Shown: positions 20,677 through 30,563, numbered from the stretch's first letter. The stretch: DNA of 64,000 nucleotides from Xenorhabdus stockiae (GCF_002632825.1 NZ_NJAJ01000026.1:1-64000); one strand, 5' to 3'. Numbers and translations: made by a program. The notes: generated from the sequence alone by a model not told the origin.

Positions 20677-21258
20677 TCATCTGAGTTTCTGTTCGATGTA
20701 ATCGAAAGTAATAGTGAATGCACTTTCTACGTCAAAAGGTTTGCTACTTAAGGCACTTCTCAGCCAGATGCCGTCAATCAGAGCTGCCAGCCCCTGTGCT
20801 GCAAGCTGTGCTTCTCTTCTGGGCAAAGCCCTGCTGAATTCGACACAGATATTGGAATATAGCCGACGTTCGTTGACTTGCTGTAAGCGGTATAAACTGG
20901 GTTGATGCATACTGCTTGCCCAAAAAGCCAGCCAGGTTTTCATGGCTGCACTATTAATCTGACTGGTGTCAAAATTTCCTTCAATGATGGCTTTTAGCCT
21001 GTGAAGAGGGGTTGCGTTGTCGAGCAGCCTTAATCGTCGTGCCACCGCCATCTGAAGTTGATGCAATAAGTGCCGCATGGCCGCTTCAAGTAACTTATTC
21101 TTATCTTTGAAGTAATGGCTGATGATACCGTTAGAAACGCCCGCTTTTTTGGCTATTTGCGCAATACTTGCTTCCTGCATTCCAACTTCATTGATGACAG
21201 CTAATGTAGCATCAATAAGTTGCTGTTTTCTTATTGACTGTATTCCAACTTTGGGCAT
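20677..21258 (-). CDS. betI: TetR-family repressor BetI
   Basis: The 193-residue product begins [16 protein letters not shown], as in E. coli BetI (195 residues). The N-terminal helix-turn-helix is [19 protein letters not shown], and the C-terminal block [16 protein letters not shown] is characteristic of BetI. BetI represses the bet genes and is relieved by choline. The frame stays open to 21321, but that start would lie inside the palindromic operator, so I choose the family start. The ribosome site before it is weak. Confidence 0.95.
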   Translation of the reverse strand: MPKVGIQSIRKQQLIDATLAVINEVGMQEASIAQIAKKAGVSNGIISHYFKDKNKLLEAAMRHLLHQLQMAVARRLRLLDNATPLHRLKAIIEGNFDTSQINSAAMKTWLAFWASSMHQPSLYRLQQVNERRLYSNICVEFSRALPRREAQLAAQGLAALIDGIWLRSALSSKPFDVESAFTITFDYIEQKLR

Positions 21259-21303
21259 GACTTTACGCTCAGCAATCAATGATTCGATGGCTATTAAACT
21301 TTT

Positions 21304-21327
21304 TTTTGATTGAATGTTCAATCAAAA
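21304..21327. promoter_or_regulatory. BetI operator between betIBA and betT
   Basis: A perfect palindrome with 11-bp arms, TTTTGATTGAA and TTCAATCAAAA, around a central TG lies in the divergent betI-betT gap. Its core (TTGATTGAA..TTCAATCAA) matches the known BetI operators of enterobacteria and vibrios. Binding here would repress both transcription units. Confidence 0.88.
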
Positions 21328-21467
21328 TTAAATATGTTTTATTACAATATTTTTACAAAAATCAGTTGGAGTTATAGAAAGTGTTTTAATTTTTATCATG
21401 TTATTCAATATATTATGGATATTGCTCTTTTTTGTTTTTTTCTTTTAACTTACTTCAGGAACTGCCT

Positions 21468-23510
21468 ATGAATACCGGAGACAGTCCAAAAAATACTCAG
21501 AAGGATTCACTAAACTCTGTCGTTTTTTTTACCTCAGCCGCATTAATTATTCTCTTTTCGCTTTTCACGCTCTTCTTTACGGATGCAACAAGCATCTGGA
21601 TAAAAAACACCCTTAACTGGGTTTCGAAAACATTTGGTTGGTACTACTTGCTGGCAGCCACGCTTTACATTGTCTTTGTCATTTTTGTGGCAGCTTCCCG
21701 CTTTGGCGCTATTAAGCTGGGGCCGGAACAATCCAAACCTGAGTTCAGTCTGCTCAGTTGGGCGGCAATGTTGTTTGCGGCTGGCATAGGCATTGATTTG
21801 ATGTTTTTCTCCGTGGCTGAGCCGATTACTCAATATATGCGTCCGCCAACGGGTGAAGGGGAAACAATTGAAGCAGCTCGTCAGGCGATGGTGTGGACAC
21901 TGTTTCACTATGGCCTGACGGGCTGGTCTATGTATGCTTTGATGGGGATTGCACTGGGCTATTTCAGTTATCGTTACAATCTGCCATTAACTATCCGTTC
22001 GGCGCTTTACCCTATTTTCGGGAATCGTATCAAAGGACCGATTGGTCATACCGTGGATATTGCCGCAGTGATAGGGACGATTTTTGGCATCGCGACAACA
22101 CTTGGGATCGGGGTTGTACAGTTAAACTACGGACTAAAAGTGTTGTTTGGACTGCCGCAGGGATTGGGGGTTCAGGGCGGGCTGATATTGCTGTCGGTTA
22201 TTGTGGCAACAGTGTCTGTCACCTCTGGTGTGAACAAGGGTATTCGGTTTCTGTCTGAGCTGAATGTACTGCTGGCGTTAGGATTAGTGCTGTTTATTCT
22301 GTTTGTAGGAGATACAGAGTTTTTGCTTAATGGGCTGGTACAGAATGTGGGTGATTACATCAGCCGGTTTATGGGCATGACACTCAATAGCTTCGCGTTT
22401 GAGCGCCCGACGGAATGGATGAATAGCTGGACACTGTTCTTCTGGGCGTGGTGGGTTGCCTGGTCACCGTTTGTCGGGTTATTTCTTGCCCGTATTTCCC
22501 GAGGTCGTACGATCCGCCAGTTTGTGATGGGTACTCTGATCATTCCATTTGTGTTTACCCTGATTTGGCTGTCTGTTTTTGGCAATAGCGCGTTATATGA
22601 AATTCTTCACGGCAACCACGAATTAGCGGAAACGGTGTTAGTTCATCCTGAGCGAGGGTTTTATAACCTGCTGGCACTTTATCCGGCTTTCACGTTCAGT
22701 GCTTCAGTTGCCACAATTACAGGGCTGTTGTTTTATGTTACGTCAGCAGATTCTGGCTCACTGGTTCTAGGCAATTTCACTTCTAATCTCAGTGACATTA
22801 ATAACGATGCACCGAACTGGTTGCGGATATTCTGGTCTGTGGCGATTGGTGTACTGACGCTGGGTATTTTGATGACTGATGGCATTTCAGCGTTACAGAA
22901 TATGACGGTAATTATGGGGTTGCCTTTTAGTTTTGTGATCTTTTTTATCATGGCGGGGTTGTATAAATCGTTGCGGGTTGAGGATTTCCGCAAAGCCAGC
23001 GCATTGCAGAATACATCTCCGACATTGGTGCATGATAATGGATCGTTGAACTGGAAACAGCGCCTGAGCCGTATGATGCATTTCCCGGGTACGAAAAGTA
23101 CTCAGCGTATGTTGGATATGGTGTGTCGCCCTGCGATGCAGGAAGTTGCAAAAGAGCTGGAGTTACGTGGTGCAAGTGTGCAGTTTACTATTCTGTCGTC
23201 AGAAGAAGATAAACGTCTTACTCCAATTGAGTTGATTGTCGATCTGGGAGATGAGCAGAATTTTATCTATCAGATTTGGCCTCAGCGTTATTCTGTTCCC
23301 GGGTTTACTTACCGTGCAAGATTAGGCAAATCATATTATTTCCGGCTGGAAACTTTCTTGATAGAGGGAACTCAGGGTAATGATTTGATGGGATATACAA
23401 AAGAACAGATTATCAGTGATATTCTCGACCATTATGAGAAGCATCTGAATTTTATTCATTTGAATCGTGAATCTCCGGGGCAGACGCTAATTTTTCCTAA
23501 CGGGGTATAA
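21468..23510 (+). CDS. betT: Choline transporter BetT (BCCT family)
   Basis: The 680-residue protein matches E. coli BetT (677). It imports choline with the proton gradient to feed BetA/BetB. Twelve membrane segments fill about residues 20-500 and include the BCCT signature FFWAWWVAWSPFVGLFLAR. A long cytoplasmic tail of roughly 150 residues is the kind linked to osmotic activation in BetT. The start MNTGDSPKN follows TTCAGGAACTGCCT; the longer TTG-initiated frame from 21432 lacks support. It is divergent from betIBA. Confidence 0.96.
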   Translation: MNTGDSPKNTQKDSLNSVVFFTSAALIILFSLFTLFFTDATSIWIKNTLNWVSKTFGWYYLLAATLYIVFVIFVAASRFGAIKLGPEQSKPEFSLLSWAAMLFAAGIGIDLMFFSVAEPITQYMRPPTGEGETIEAARQAMVWTLFHYGLTGWSMYALMGIALGYFSYRYNLPLTIRSALYPIFGNRIKGPIGHTVDIAAVIGTIFGIATTLGIGVVQLNYGLKVLFGLPQGLGVQGGLILLSVIVATVSVTSGVNKGIRFLSELNVLLALGLVLFILFVGDTEFLLNGLVQNVGDYISRFMGMTLNSFAFERPTEWMNSWTLFFWAWWVAWSPFVGLFLARISRGRTIRQFVMGTLIIPFVFTLIWLSVFGNSALYEILHGNHELAETVLVHPERGFYNLLALYPAFTFSASVATITGLLFYVTSADSGSLVLGNFTSNLSDINNDAPNWLRIFWSVAIGVLTLGILMTDGISALQNMTVIMGLPFSFVIFFIMAGLYKSLRVEDFRKASALQNTSPTLVHDNGSLNWKQRLSRMMHFPGTKSTQRMLDMVCRPAMQEVAKELELRGASVQFTILSSEEDKRLTPIELIVDLGDEQNFIYQIWPQRYSVPGFTYRARLGKSYYFRLETFLIEGTQGNDLMGYTKEQIISDILDHYEKHLNFIHLNRESPGQTLIFPNGV

Positions 23511-23516
23511 ATCAAA

Positions 23517-23551
23517 GTTGGCCTGCAATTGCAATATTATTGCAGGCCAAC
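23517..23551. terminator. Hairpin between convergent betT and MFS genes
   Basis: A 13-bp perfect stem, GTTGGCCTGCAAT / ATTGCAGGCCAAC, lies between the two stop codons. It lacks an immediate T-run, but its position suggests a two-way transcription end point. Confidence 0.65.
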
Positions 23552-23559
23552 GTAATGAT

Positions 23560-24804
23560 TTATTTTTTAGTATAAAATGCCTCAGGATAGATTTTTTCGT
23601 AGTATCCATTTAACTGGCTTTCTGACATTTTTGATATCTCAATATATTTAGGTGAAGAGAGAATCAATAATGAGATTAATGCCATGAAGAAAGAAAAGCC
23701 GAGTAATAATATTTTAATATCATAACTCTCAATAATATAAGTGGCTGTCAGCATGCCCAGAGGAATGGATGCCATACAAATAGCAGTGAATTTAGATTCC
23801 ATTGAATTACGATAATTTTCTGGTGTTGCAAGGCAACGAATGGAGGTGGTATTTATATTGTAAATTACTAACCCTATTCCACAGATCAACATGTAACAGC
23901 ATAATTCAGTAAAAGAATCGGCATGAGATATACCGGCAATACAGAGCGCCATAGTCAATGCTGCAATAAAAGCAGTATGAGCCTTACAGAAAATCTTATT
24001 TATCTGATTGATAATAACAAGGCTGCCTAGCATCATGCCAATCCCAAAGGTTGCCTCAGCAATGCCAACATGCAAGGCACTTAGTTTAAACTGATTCAGA
24101 ATGATAATAGGCAGGATGTACATGATTAATGGTGTAATCGCAAAATTAAAAAAAGCCGCAACAAATGAAAGCCTTATCTCTGTTGAATTTTTGGTAATGA
24201 TCCTAATACTTTTTTGCCCGCGATGTTCGGCTTCCTCTGGCTTTTTTTCTGAATTTGTTTTAATAAAATAAAACCCAATCAGTGGCAGTAATGACATTAC
24301 GGCAATAAAAATCAATGAGCCACCAATATTAAAGTAATGAATAATTAATCCGGAAATTGCCGGGCCAAGCATGGTATTAATAGAGTTTACCAGACCTCGA
24401 TATTTAAATGCCCTGTCTAGTTTTTTGTTATCCATTATTTCAGGAATAATACTTATTCCTATAGGCTGAATGATAGCCGTGGCAACTGATGTTGCAATAT
24501 ATATCAGGCCTAATGATAAATAAAAATTGCTGTCTAATAGGTTAGAGATAACAAAAAGAATAAAAGAAGGGATAGTACAGTACAGCACAACACTTCTTTT
24601 ATTTATTTTGTCACCTATTTCTCCAAATTTAATTAAGAATAAAATCTGAAATAGCCAACAAAAAAAGATAAACCAGCCGAGTTTTAATTCTAGCTTTAGT
24701 ATTTCAATCATCCACCAGGAAAATAGCATACCAAATGCTCTTGTTGACGAAGTAAACAGAATATCAGATATCTGATATAGATAAAAAGAACGATTGTTGC
24801 TCAT
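23560..24804 (-). CDS. MFS transporter, probable efflux, unknown substrate
   Basis: The 414-residue protein has about twelve hydrophobic segments in two halves joined by a charged loop near residues 185-205. The GEIGDKINKRSVV block after the second helix is the usual MFS loop 2-3 motif. It looks like an MFS_3/enterobactin-exporter-type or macrolide-efflux-like carrier, but the substrate cannot be read. Codons are clearly more A/T-rich (many ATA, AAT, TTA) than those of the flanking bet and dinB genes, which suggests horizontal acquisition. It stands alone, convergent to betT. Confidence 0.82.
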   Translation of the reverse strand: MSNNRSFYLYQISDILFTSSTRAFGMLFSWWMIEILKLELKLGWFIFFCWLFQILFLIKFGEIGDKINKRSVVLYCTIPSFILFVISNLLDSNFYLSLGLIYIATSVATAIIQPIGISIIPEIMDNKKLDRAFKYRGLVNSINTMLGPAISGLIIHYFNIGGSLIFIAVMSLLPLIGFYFIKTNSEKKPEEAEHRGQKSIRIITKNSTEIRLSFVAAFFNFAITPLIMYILPIIILNQFKLSALHVGIAEATFGIGMMLGSLVIINQINKIFCKAHTAFIAALTMALCIAGISHADSFTELCCYMLICGIGLVIYNINTTSIRCLATPENYRNSMESKFTAICMASIPLGMLTATYIIESYDIKILLLGFSFFMALISLLILSSPKYIEISKMSESQLNGYYEKIYPEAFYTKK

Positions 24805-25165
24805 CAGAGTCCTTACTTTGGAGTCAAATTTAACAGGGTTTGAGAATGTTAGGGTGATATTTGTGCAAGAGGTTTCTCATTTTGTGTGATTTGTAATAGT
24901 TTATTGTTTGCTGTTGGTTTTAGTTAAATCTGTCTGCCATGAATCGCACAAAACTGCAGTTTATTTTTTATATCAATGAAAATAAATAATAAATTTTGAT
25001 AGTTTTGTTATTTTAAATGTTACTAGACTAATTAATGAATTATCGTGAGGTGATAATTTTCATCTTAACAAAGATGAAATATTGTTCAGATAGTGAGAGA
25101 CGATAGTGAAATGAAAGTTGCGCAGTAACAGAACAGATTAAAAAAAGTAGCATATCATGAATTCA
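24805..25165. other. AT-rich intergenic region before dinB
   Basis: The region between the MFS gene and the dinB LexA box is very A/T-rich and shows no convincing coding frame. It contains an inverted repeat with 9-bp arms, TTTCATCTT (25058-25066) and AAGATGAAA (25071-25079), that could be an operator or hairpin. It should hold the MFS promoter. Confidence 0.5.
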
Positions 25166-25185
25166 TTCTGTATATTTATACAGTA
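25166..25185. promoter_or_regulatory. LexA box upstream of dinB
   Basis: TTCTGTATATTTATACAGTA contains CTGT-N8-ACAG with an A/T-only spacer, an excellent match to the SOS box. It ends 22 bp before the dinB ATG, so dinB should be induced by DNA damage. Confidence 0.92.
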
Positions 25186-25207
25186 TTTTTTGTCGTGGAG
25201 AGTTCAG

Positions 25208-26263
25208 ATGCGCAAAATTATTCATATCGATATGGACTGCTTTTTTGCTGCCATTGAAATGCGGGATAATCCGTCACTCCGCGATATCCCGATAGCTGTT
25301 GGTGGTAGTGCTGACAGGCGGGGTGTCATCAGTACTGCAAATTATCCTGCCCGCCGTTACGGTGTACACAGTGCTATGTCTACCTCAATGGCAATGAAGT
25401 TGTGTCCTCAACTGAAAGTAATTTCAGGGCGTATGGCCTACTATAAAGAAGTTTCTCAACATATCCGTCAGATTTTTGCCCGCTATACTGAGTTGATCGA
25501 ACCCTTGTCGCTGGATGAAGCGTATCTGGATGTGACAAATAGCCAGCATTGTCATGGTTCAGCAACATTAATTGCCAAAGAAATTCGACAGGTGATTTTT
25601 GATGAATTGCAGCTAACGGCTTCAGCGGGAATTGCCCCCGTTAAATTTCTGGCAAAAATAGCTTCTGATATCAATAAACCCAACGGTCAGTATTTGATTT
25701 CACCCACACAGGTTGACGATTTTGTGCAATCTCTGCCATTACGTAAAATTCCCGGAGTGGGGGAAGTCACCGCCGGGCGCCTGTCCGATATGGGGTTAGT
25801 ACTTTGTTCTGATGTACAAAACTATGACAAGTTAGCATTAATAAAAAAACTGGGTAAATTTGGACTTGTGCTCTGGCAGCGCTGTCATGGTATTGATGAG
25901 CGCCTGATAAAACCTGATCGTTTACGTAAGTCTGTTGGGGTAGAGAAAACGCTGGCGCAGGATATTCATGACTGGCGTGATTGTGTTGAGTTGATTGAAC
26001 AGCTTTATCCCGAGCTGGAAAAAAGGCTGGGAAAGGTCAAACCAGATCTCCGCATTGCTCGTCAGGGTATTAAATTAAAATTTGATGATTTTCAGCTAAC
26101 CACACAGGAACATACTCATCCGTTACTGGATAAACAGGATCTGCTGAAGGTTGCCCAACAGGCTTGGGAGACACGTCGGGAAGGCAGAGGAGTCCGCTTA
26201 GTTGGTCTGCATGTGACATTACAAAGCCCACAACTGGAACGACAGCTATTGCTTGAGTTGTAA
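25208..26263 (+). CDS. dinB: DNA polymerase IV (DinB)
   Basis: The 351-residue Y-family polymerase equals E. coli DinB in length. It performs translesion synthesis past replication blocks. The catalytic acidic residues are in IDMDCFFAAIE (Asp8) and SLDEAYLDV. A helix-hairpin-helix region (IPGVGEVTAGRL) and a little-finger domain follow, with a C-terminal clamp-binding tail near QLLLEL. The frame is open from 25157, but that segment is the LexA box, so the start is 25208, behind GGAGAG. Confidence 0.97.
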   Translation: MRKIIHIDMDCFFAAIEMRDNPSLRDIPIAVGGSADRRGVISTANYPARRYGVHSAMSTSMAMKLCPQLKVISGRMAYYKEVSQHIRQIFARYTELIEPLSLDEAYLDVTNSQHCHGSATLIAKEIRQVIFDELQLTASAGIAPVKFLAKIASDINKPNGQYLISPTQVDDFVQSLPLRKIPGVGEVTAGRLSDMGLVLCSDVQNYDKLALIKKLGKFGLVLWQRCHGIDERLIKPDRLRKSVGVEKTLAQDIHDWRDCVELIEQLYPELEKRLGKVKPDLRIARQGIKLKFDDFQLTTQEHTHPLLDKQDLLKVAQQAWETRREGRGVRLVGLHVTLQSPQLERQLLLEL

Positions 26264-26403
26264 TGCGGGTTTGTTAGCAATCTTTTATACGGGTATGTTT
26301 TATAAAAATATGCTTTACGAAAAAAATTAAAGAAAAAGTATTACAGGAAGCTATCATGGAAAAGATACTGCAAAATAGCGTAGGGAATATGAAGAAGGGA
26401 TAT

Positions 26404-26427
26404 TCCCCTGTCTGTAGACAGGGGAGA
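26404..26427. repeat. Hairpin between dinB and pepD
   Basis: A perfect stem CCCCTGTCT / AGACAGGGG with a 2-nt loop lies downstream of both convergent genes. No T-run follows on either strand. It may protect or end the transcripts. Confidence 0.55.
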
Positions 26428-26433
26428 ACTGCA

Positions 26434-27894
26434 TTATTCTTTCACTGGGATCGCTTTCAGGATAGCAGTCAATAATTGCCAGTACTGGCCAACACTCTTA
26501 ATGTGAACCCTTTCATCAGGTGAGTGGGCACCACGGATAGTTGGGCCAATGGAAACCATATCCATATCAGGGTAGGGTTTTTTAAATAATCCACATTCCA
26601 GACCTGCGTGAATTACCATAATGTTTGGTGTACTGTCGAACAGTTGGTGGTAAGTTTCACGCACTAAGTGCATTACCGGAGAATCGGCATCCGGCTGCCA
26701 GCCCGGGTAGTCACCACTTGCTGTTGCTTCTGCGCCGGAAATTTTGGCCAGAGAGTTGAGCATCCCGACAACATAAGCCTTGCCACTTTCAATCAGTGAA
26801 CGGATAAGGCAGATAACCTCGACGTGGTCTTCTTCCATATTGACAACACCCACATTCAGGGATGTTTCTACAACACCTTTTGCAACATCACTCATGCGAA
26901 TAACACCGTTAGGCATTGTATTCAGCATAGCGATAAAGCGGGACTGACAATCTGCCGTTAATGCCTGTGATGAGGTTTTGACGTCATCCAACAAAAGAGT
27001 CAGGTTAGTTTCAGCGACCGCATATTCGTTCTTCAGTATTTCCAGATAATTATCTTTTACCTGATGTAGTTTTGGCAGTTGAGCTGCTGGTACGGCGATG
27101 ATAGTGGAGCCTTCACGAGGGATTGCATTACGCAGAGTACCCCCCTGTAAATGGATCAGTTTCAGCTCCAGTTCATCACTGTATTCAGCAAGGAAGCGGG
27201 CCAGTAATTTATTGGCATTACCTAATCCCAGATGGATATCACCACCGGAATGACCACCTTTTAATCCTTTAATGGTCAGTTGTAGTGTTTGATAGTTTGC
27301 AGGCAGAGGTTCGCGGGAAAGTGGTAGTGTTGAAACATAATCTACCCCACCGGCACAGCCCATATAGATTTCGCCTTCTTCTTCTGAATCGGTGTTGATC
27401 AGAATATCAGCCTGCAACCAGCCCGGTTGAAGACCAAATGCGCCATCCATACCCGCTTCTTCAGTCATTGTCAGTAACACTTCCAGAGGGCCGTGTTTGA
27501 CAGATTCATCTGCCAGCACTGCCAGCGCGGAAGCCATACCAATACCATTATCTGCGCCCAGTGTTGTACCTTCTGCGGTTATCCAGTCACCATCAATGTA
27601 AGGACGAATAGGATCTTTCGCGAAATCGTGCTGTGTATCGTTGTTCTTTTGCGGAACCATATCAAGATGAGCCTGAAGTACGACCGTTTTACGGTCTTCC
27701 ATGCCCTTTGTGGCCGGTTTTCTTATCAGGATATTACCGACTTCATCACGTTCAACATGGAGGTTTTTATCCTCAGCCCATTCAATGATGTGAGAAGCAA
27801 GTTCTTCCTCATGATAGGATGGATGTGGAATGGAGCAAATTTTAGCAAAAATATCCCATAATGGTTGGGGGGATAATGTTGATAATTCGGACAC
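26434..27894 (-). CDS. pepD: Aminoacyl-histidine dipeptidase PepD
   Basis: The 486-residue protein matches E. coli PepD (485), a zinc peptidase of family M20 that cleaves Xaa-His dipeptides (carnosinase activity) in the cytoplasm. Metal-site blocks include QAHLDMVPQ, LGADNGIGMA and TMTEEAGMDGA. RBS AGGAGA lies before the ATG. It converges with dinB and is divergent from gpt. Confidence 0.97.
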   Translation of the reverse strand: MSELSTLSPQPLWDIFAKICSIPHPSYHEEELASHIIEWAEDKNLHVERDEVGNILIRKPATKGMEDRKTVVLQAHLDMVPQKNNDTQHDFAKDPIRPYIDGDWITAEGTTLGADNGIGMASALAVLADESVKHGPLEVLLTMTEEAGMDGAFGLQPGWLQADILINTDSEEEGEIYMGCAGGVDYVSTLPLSREPLPANYQTLQLTIKGLKGGHSGGDIHLGLGNANKLLARFLAEYSDELELKLIHLQGGTLRNAIPREGSTIIAVPAAQLPKLHQVKDNYLEILKNEYAVAETNLTLLLDDVKTSSQALTADCQSRFIAMLNTMPNGVIRMSDVAKGVVETSLNVGVVNMEEDHVEVICLIRSLIESGKAYVVGMLNSLAKISGAEATASGDYPGWQPDADSPVMHLVRETYHQLFDSTPNIMVIHAGLECGLFKKPYPDMDMVSIGPTIRGAHSPDERVHIKSVGQYWQLLTAILKAIPVKE

Positions 27895-28153
27895 GGCGAA
27901 TCTCCTGTAACTTCATCTTGATGAAATAATAAGTGTAATGTTTGACATCTCGGGGGGCTTTATCATCTTGAGCTGCCCAGTGTCTATGTTATGCCTGAGA
28001 ATACCATTTTCTGATTAGTAATGCGCTTTCAGGATCAGGATGTTCCTTGTTTTTGCTGGTTTTTGCGGGCTCAAATCACTATAATCCCGCGCAACCTTTA
28101 TTCCGCAACAAACTCTTTTCTGAAAATATTCTTAGTTTCCAGGATCAAATTTT

Positions 28154-28612
28154 ATGAGCGAAAAATATGTCGTAACGTGGGATATGTTGCAAATACATGC
28201 CCGTAAACTGGCGCAGCGTTTACTTCCTGTAGAGCAGTGGAAAGGCATTATTGCTGTAAGTCGTGGAGGTCTTGTGCCGGGGGCCTTGCTGGCCCGTGAG
28301 CTGGGTATTCGCCATGTTGATACAGTCTGTATTTCCAGCTATGACCACAATAATCAGCGTGAGTTAACGGTGCTGAAGAAAGCCGAAGGAGATGGAGAAG
28401 GCTTTATCGTTGTTGATGATTTGGTTGATACCGGCGGAACTGCTCAGGCAATTCGTGATATGTATCCAAAAGCGCATTTTGTGACGATTTTTGCCAAACC
28501 AGCAGGTCGTCCGTTAGTAGATGATTATGTGATTGATATCCCTCAGAATACATGGATTGAACAGCCGTGGGATATGGGCGTAATGTTCGTGCCACCTATT
28601 TGCGATCAGTAA
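28154..28612 (+). CDS. gpt: Xanthine-guanine phosphoribosyltransferase
   Basis: The 152-residue protein equals E. coli Gpt in length. It salvages xanthine and guanine with PRPP to form XMP and GMP. The PRPP motif [12 protein letters not shown] is near residues 86-97, and the N-terminal SRGGLVPG block is present. It is divergent from pepD; an ERIC-derived element separates it from frsA. Confidence 0.97.
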   Translation: MSEKYVVTWDMLQIHARKLAQRLLPVEQWKGIIAVSRGGLVPGALLARELGIRHVDTVCISSYDHNNQRELTVLKKAEGDGEGFIVVDDLVDTGGTAQAIRDMYPKAHFVTIFAKPAGRPLVDDYVIDIPQNTWIEQPWDMGVMFVPPICDQ

Positions 28613-28618
28613 TTATTC

Positions 28619-28821
28619 CCTTCATTTTTCCAGTTATTTCTTTGCTGGTTGCTTTGCTTTACATAATGACGCCCCAGTCACATAGTTATCTATGCCACTG
28701 GGGATTTTAATGAGAGAGTCTCTTGCTTCTCACCGGAGGCCAGCCTTTGGCTGAGCAAATTCGTTCCGACGAATCTGGTATTCTTTTGTTATCGCAATGC
28801 AGCTCAGAACTTATTGGATAT
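28619..28821. repeat. Diverged, enlarged ERIC-like element upstream of frsA
   Basis: The core CCCCAGT-CA-CATAG-TTAT-CTATG-CC-ACTGGGG (28672-28703) is a clear ERIC centre, and the right end GCAATGCAGCTCAGAA..TTGGATAT resembles the ERIC right arm. About 75 bp of extra sequence (roughly 28710-28790) separates core and right arm. Enlarged ERICs with internal insertions are known in enterobacteria. The left boundary is approximate. The right end is 31 bp before the frsA ATG, so part of it may be in the frsA leader. Confidence 0.75.
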
Positions 28822-28852
28822 CTTGTAATAAGCAGTAATAAATTTCTTTGTC

Positions 28853-30100
28853 ATGACTAAACAGAACCTTTCAGAATCACTGTTTAAACCGCAGGTTAAA
28901 CAGCAGGAAACGTCTACATTGGTAAAATACGTTTTGCCATCATCAGCTCATGCTGATAATAAAATGCTCGGTGGCGAACATCAGGAACGCTGGTATCGAA
29001 TGATTAACTGGCTTGCCTGGATCTGGAGGGGCATCAATCCGCTGGAGATTCAGGAGATCCTCAGCAGGATTGCGGTAACAGATGCTGAACGCAGTTATGA
29101 TCATCTATTGGATACGGTAATTGGCTATCGCAAAGGGAACTGGGTATATGAATGGTCACAGCAGGCTATGCTCTGGCAACAGAAAGCACAACATGTTGAG
29201 CAGGCGTCTGAAGCCAGTCAGTGTTGGTTAAGAGCTTCAATGTTATACAGCATTGCCGCTTATCCTCATCTGCACGGTGATGAGCTGGCTGATCAGGCGG
29301 TTGTTCTGGCTAATAAAGCCTATGAAAATGCAGCACATTTCTCTGACTATCAATTGAAAAAACTGAAATTTCAGTTGGAAGATGGCAAAACTGTTACCGG
29401 TTTATTGCATATTCCTCCCGGAGTTCAGGAACCATGCCCAACAATACTGGTTTGCTCTGGTATTGATAGCCTGCAAAGTGATTGCTGGCGACTGTTTCGG
29501 GACCATTTCTCACCACAGGGTTTTGCGATGCTAACGGTGGATATGCCTTCCGTAGGTTATTCAGCGAGATTTACGCTGACACAGGATACCTGCGCTCTTC
29601 ATCAGCAGGTATTGCAGCAATTAGATAGCATCCCGTGGATCGATCACACAAGAATAGGTATTTTTGGTTTCCGTTTCGGTGCCAATATTGCCGTTCGTCT
29701 TGCCTATCTGGAATCCAGTCTTATTAAGGGTGTGGCAGTGGTCAGCCCGGTTGTTCATGAATTGCTGCATAATGAGAGATTGCAGCAGAAAATTCCGTCA
29801 ATGTATATCGATATACTCGCCAGTCGTTTGGGTATCTATCATGTGGATGAAGCCGTTTTGCGTTCAGAACTGAGTTGTTATTCATTAAAAAATCAGGGGT
29901 TACTCGGTCGTCGCTGTTCTGTGCCAATGTTCTCAGTGTATTGGAAGGATGACATTTTTAGCCCGGCGGAAGATTCAAAACTGATTGCCAGATCTTCGCT
30001 GGATGGCTCTTTATTAGCTATTCCTGCTATGCCTGCTTATAGTGGTTTCAGTAATGCGTTACACGCAGCAAGTGTATGGTTGAAAGATAAAGTTAACTAA
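28853..30100 (+). CDS. frsA: FrsA, fermentation/respiration switch protein (alpha/beta hydrolase fold)
   Basis: The 415-residue protein aligns along its length with E. coli FrsA (414), starting MTKQNLSESLFKP. E. coli FrsA was described as a partner of the PTS component EIIA-Glc, and an esterase-type fold is predicted. The nucleophile-elbow region reads GFRFGAN, so the usual serine of a GxSxG elbow is replaced, as in the E. coli protein. No clear Shine-Dalgarno sequence precedes the ATG. The gene lies between two ERIC-like elements, followed by crl. Confidence 0.94.
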   Translation: MTKQNLSESLFKPQVKQQETSTLVKYVLPSSAHADNKMLGGEHQERWYRMINWLAWIWRGINPLEIQEILSRIAVTDAERSYDHLLDTVIGYRKGNWVYEWSQQAMLWQQKAQHVEQASEASQCWLRASMLYSIAAYPHLHGDELADQAVVLANKAYENAAHFSDYQLKKLKFQLEDGKTVTGLLHIPPGVQEPCPTILVCSGIDSLQSDCWRLFRDHFSPQGFAMLTVDMPSVGYSARFTLTQDTCALHQQVLQQLDSIPWIDHTRIGIFGFRFGANIAVRLAYLESSLIKGVAVVSPVVHELLHNERLQQKIPSMYIDILASRLGIYHVDEAVLRSELSCYSLKNQGLLGRRCSVPMFSVYWKDDIFSPAEDSKLIARSSLDGSLLAIPAMPAYSGFSNALHAASVWLKDKVN

Positions 30101-30173
30101 ACTGAAATTTAATCATTGATATTTTTTAATCATTTGATACAACTGTTCTTCTGTTTATAAAGGAGACCTTTGT

Positions 30174-30563
30174 ATGACTGTACCCGTAAATTATTCCAGA
30201 AATAAGTTGTTGAAGAGTTTTTCTGCATTAGGGCCTTATTTACGCGAGTTAAAATGCCAAAATGACTATTTCTTCTTTGATTGTCTGGCGGTCTGCGTGA
30301 GTGCTAAAGCAGCGCCAGAAAAACGGGAGTTCTGGGGCTGGTGGCTAGAATTGGAACGACAGGAAAAAGGGTTCGTTTATAATTATCAGATAGGTCTGTT
30401 TGATAAACATGGTGAGTGGCTGCCTATGAGTATCAAAAAAGAAGCAGATCTCAGGCAGCTTGAATCGACATTACAGGCGTTTCATCAACGCCTGTCTGAT
30501 TCTTTGGGTAACCTTAAACTCACACTTAGCCCATCCGAAAATACCTTCACTCCACAGAATTAA
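30174..30563 (+). CDS. crl: Sigma-S activator Crl
   Basis: The 129-residue protein matches E. coli Crl (133). Crl binds sigma-S and promotes formation of the RpoS holoenzyme. The conserved blocks FFFDCLAVCV and EFWGWWLELE are present. GGAGACC precedes the ATG. The gene follows frsA as in E. coli; phoE, which follows crl in E. coli, is absent here. Confidence 0.95.
   Translation: MTVPVNYSRNKLLKSFSALGPYLRELKCQNDYFFFDCLAVCVSAKAAPEKREFWGWWLELERQEKGFVYNYQIGLFDKHGEWLPMSIKKEADLRQLESTLQAFHQRLSDSLGNLKLTLSPSENTFTPQN

Noticed and set aside
25157-25207. Upstream extension of dinB
   Set aside because: It would encode the LexA box itself, and the family alignment begins at MRKIIHIDMD (25208).
12975-25207. 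A novel defence or secretion island
   Set aside because: Every gene in the segment fits a known family (sigma factor, TonB receptor, lipoprotein, acetyltransferase, bet locus, MFS), and no integrase, toxin pair, nuclease-helicase set or CRISPR is present.
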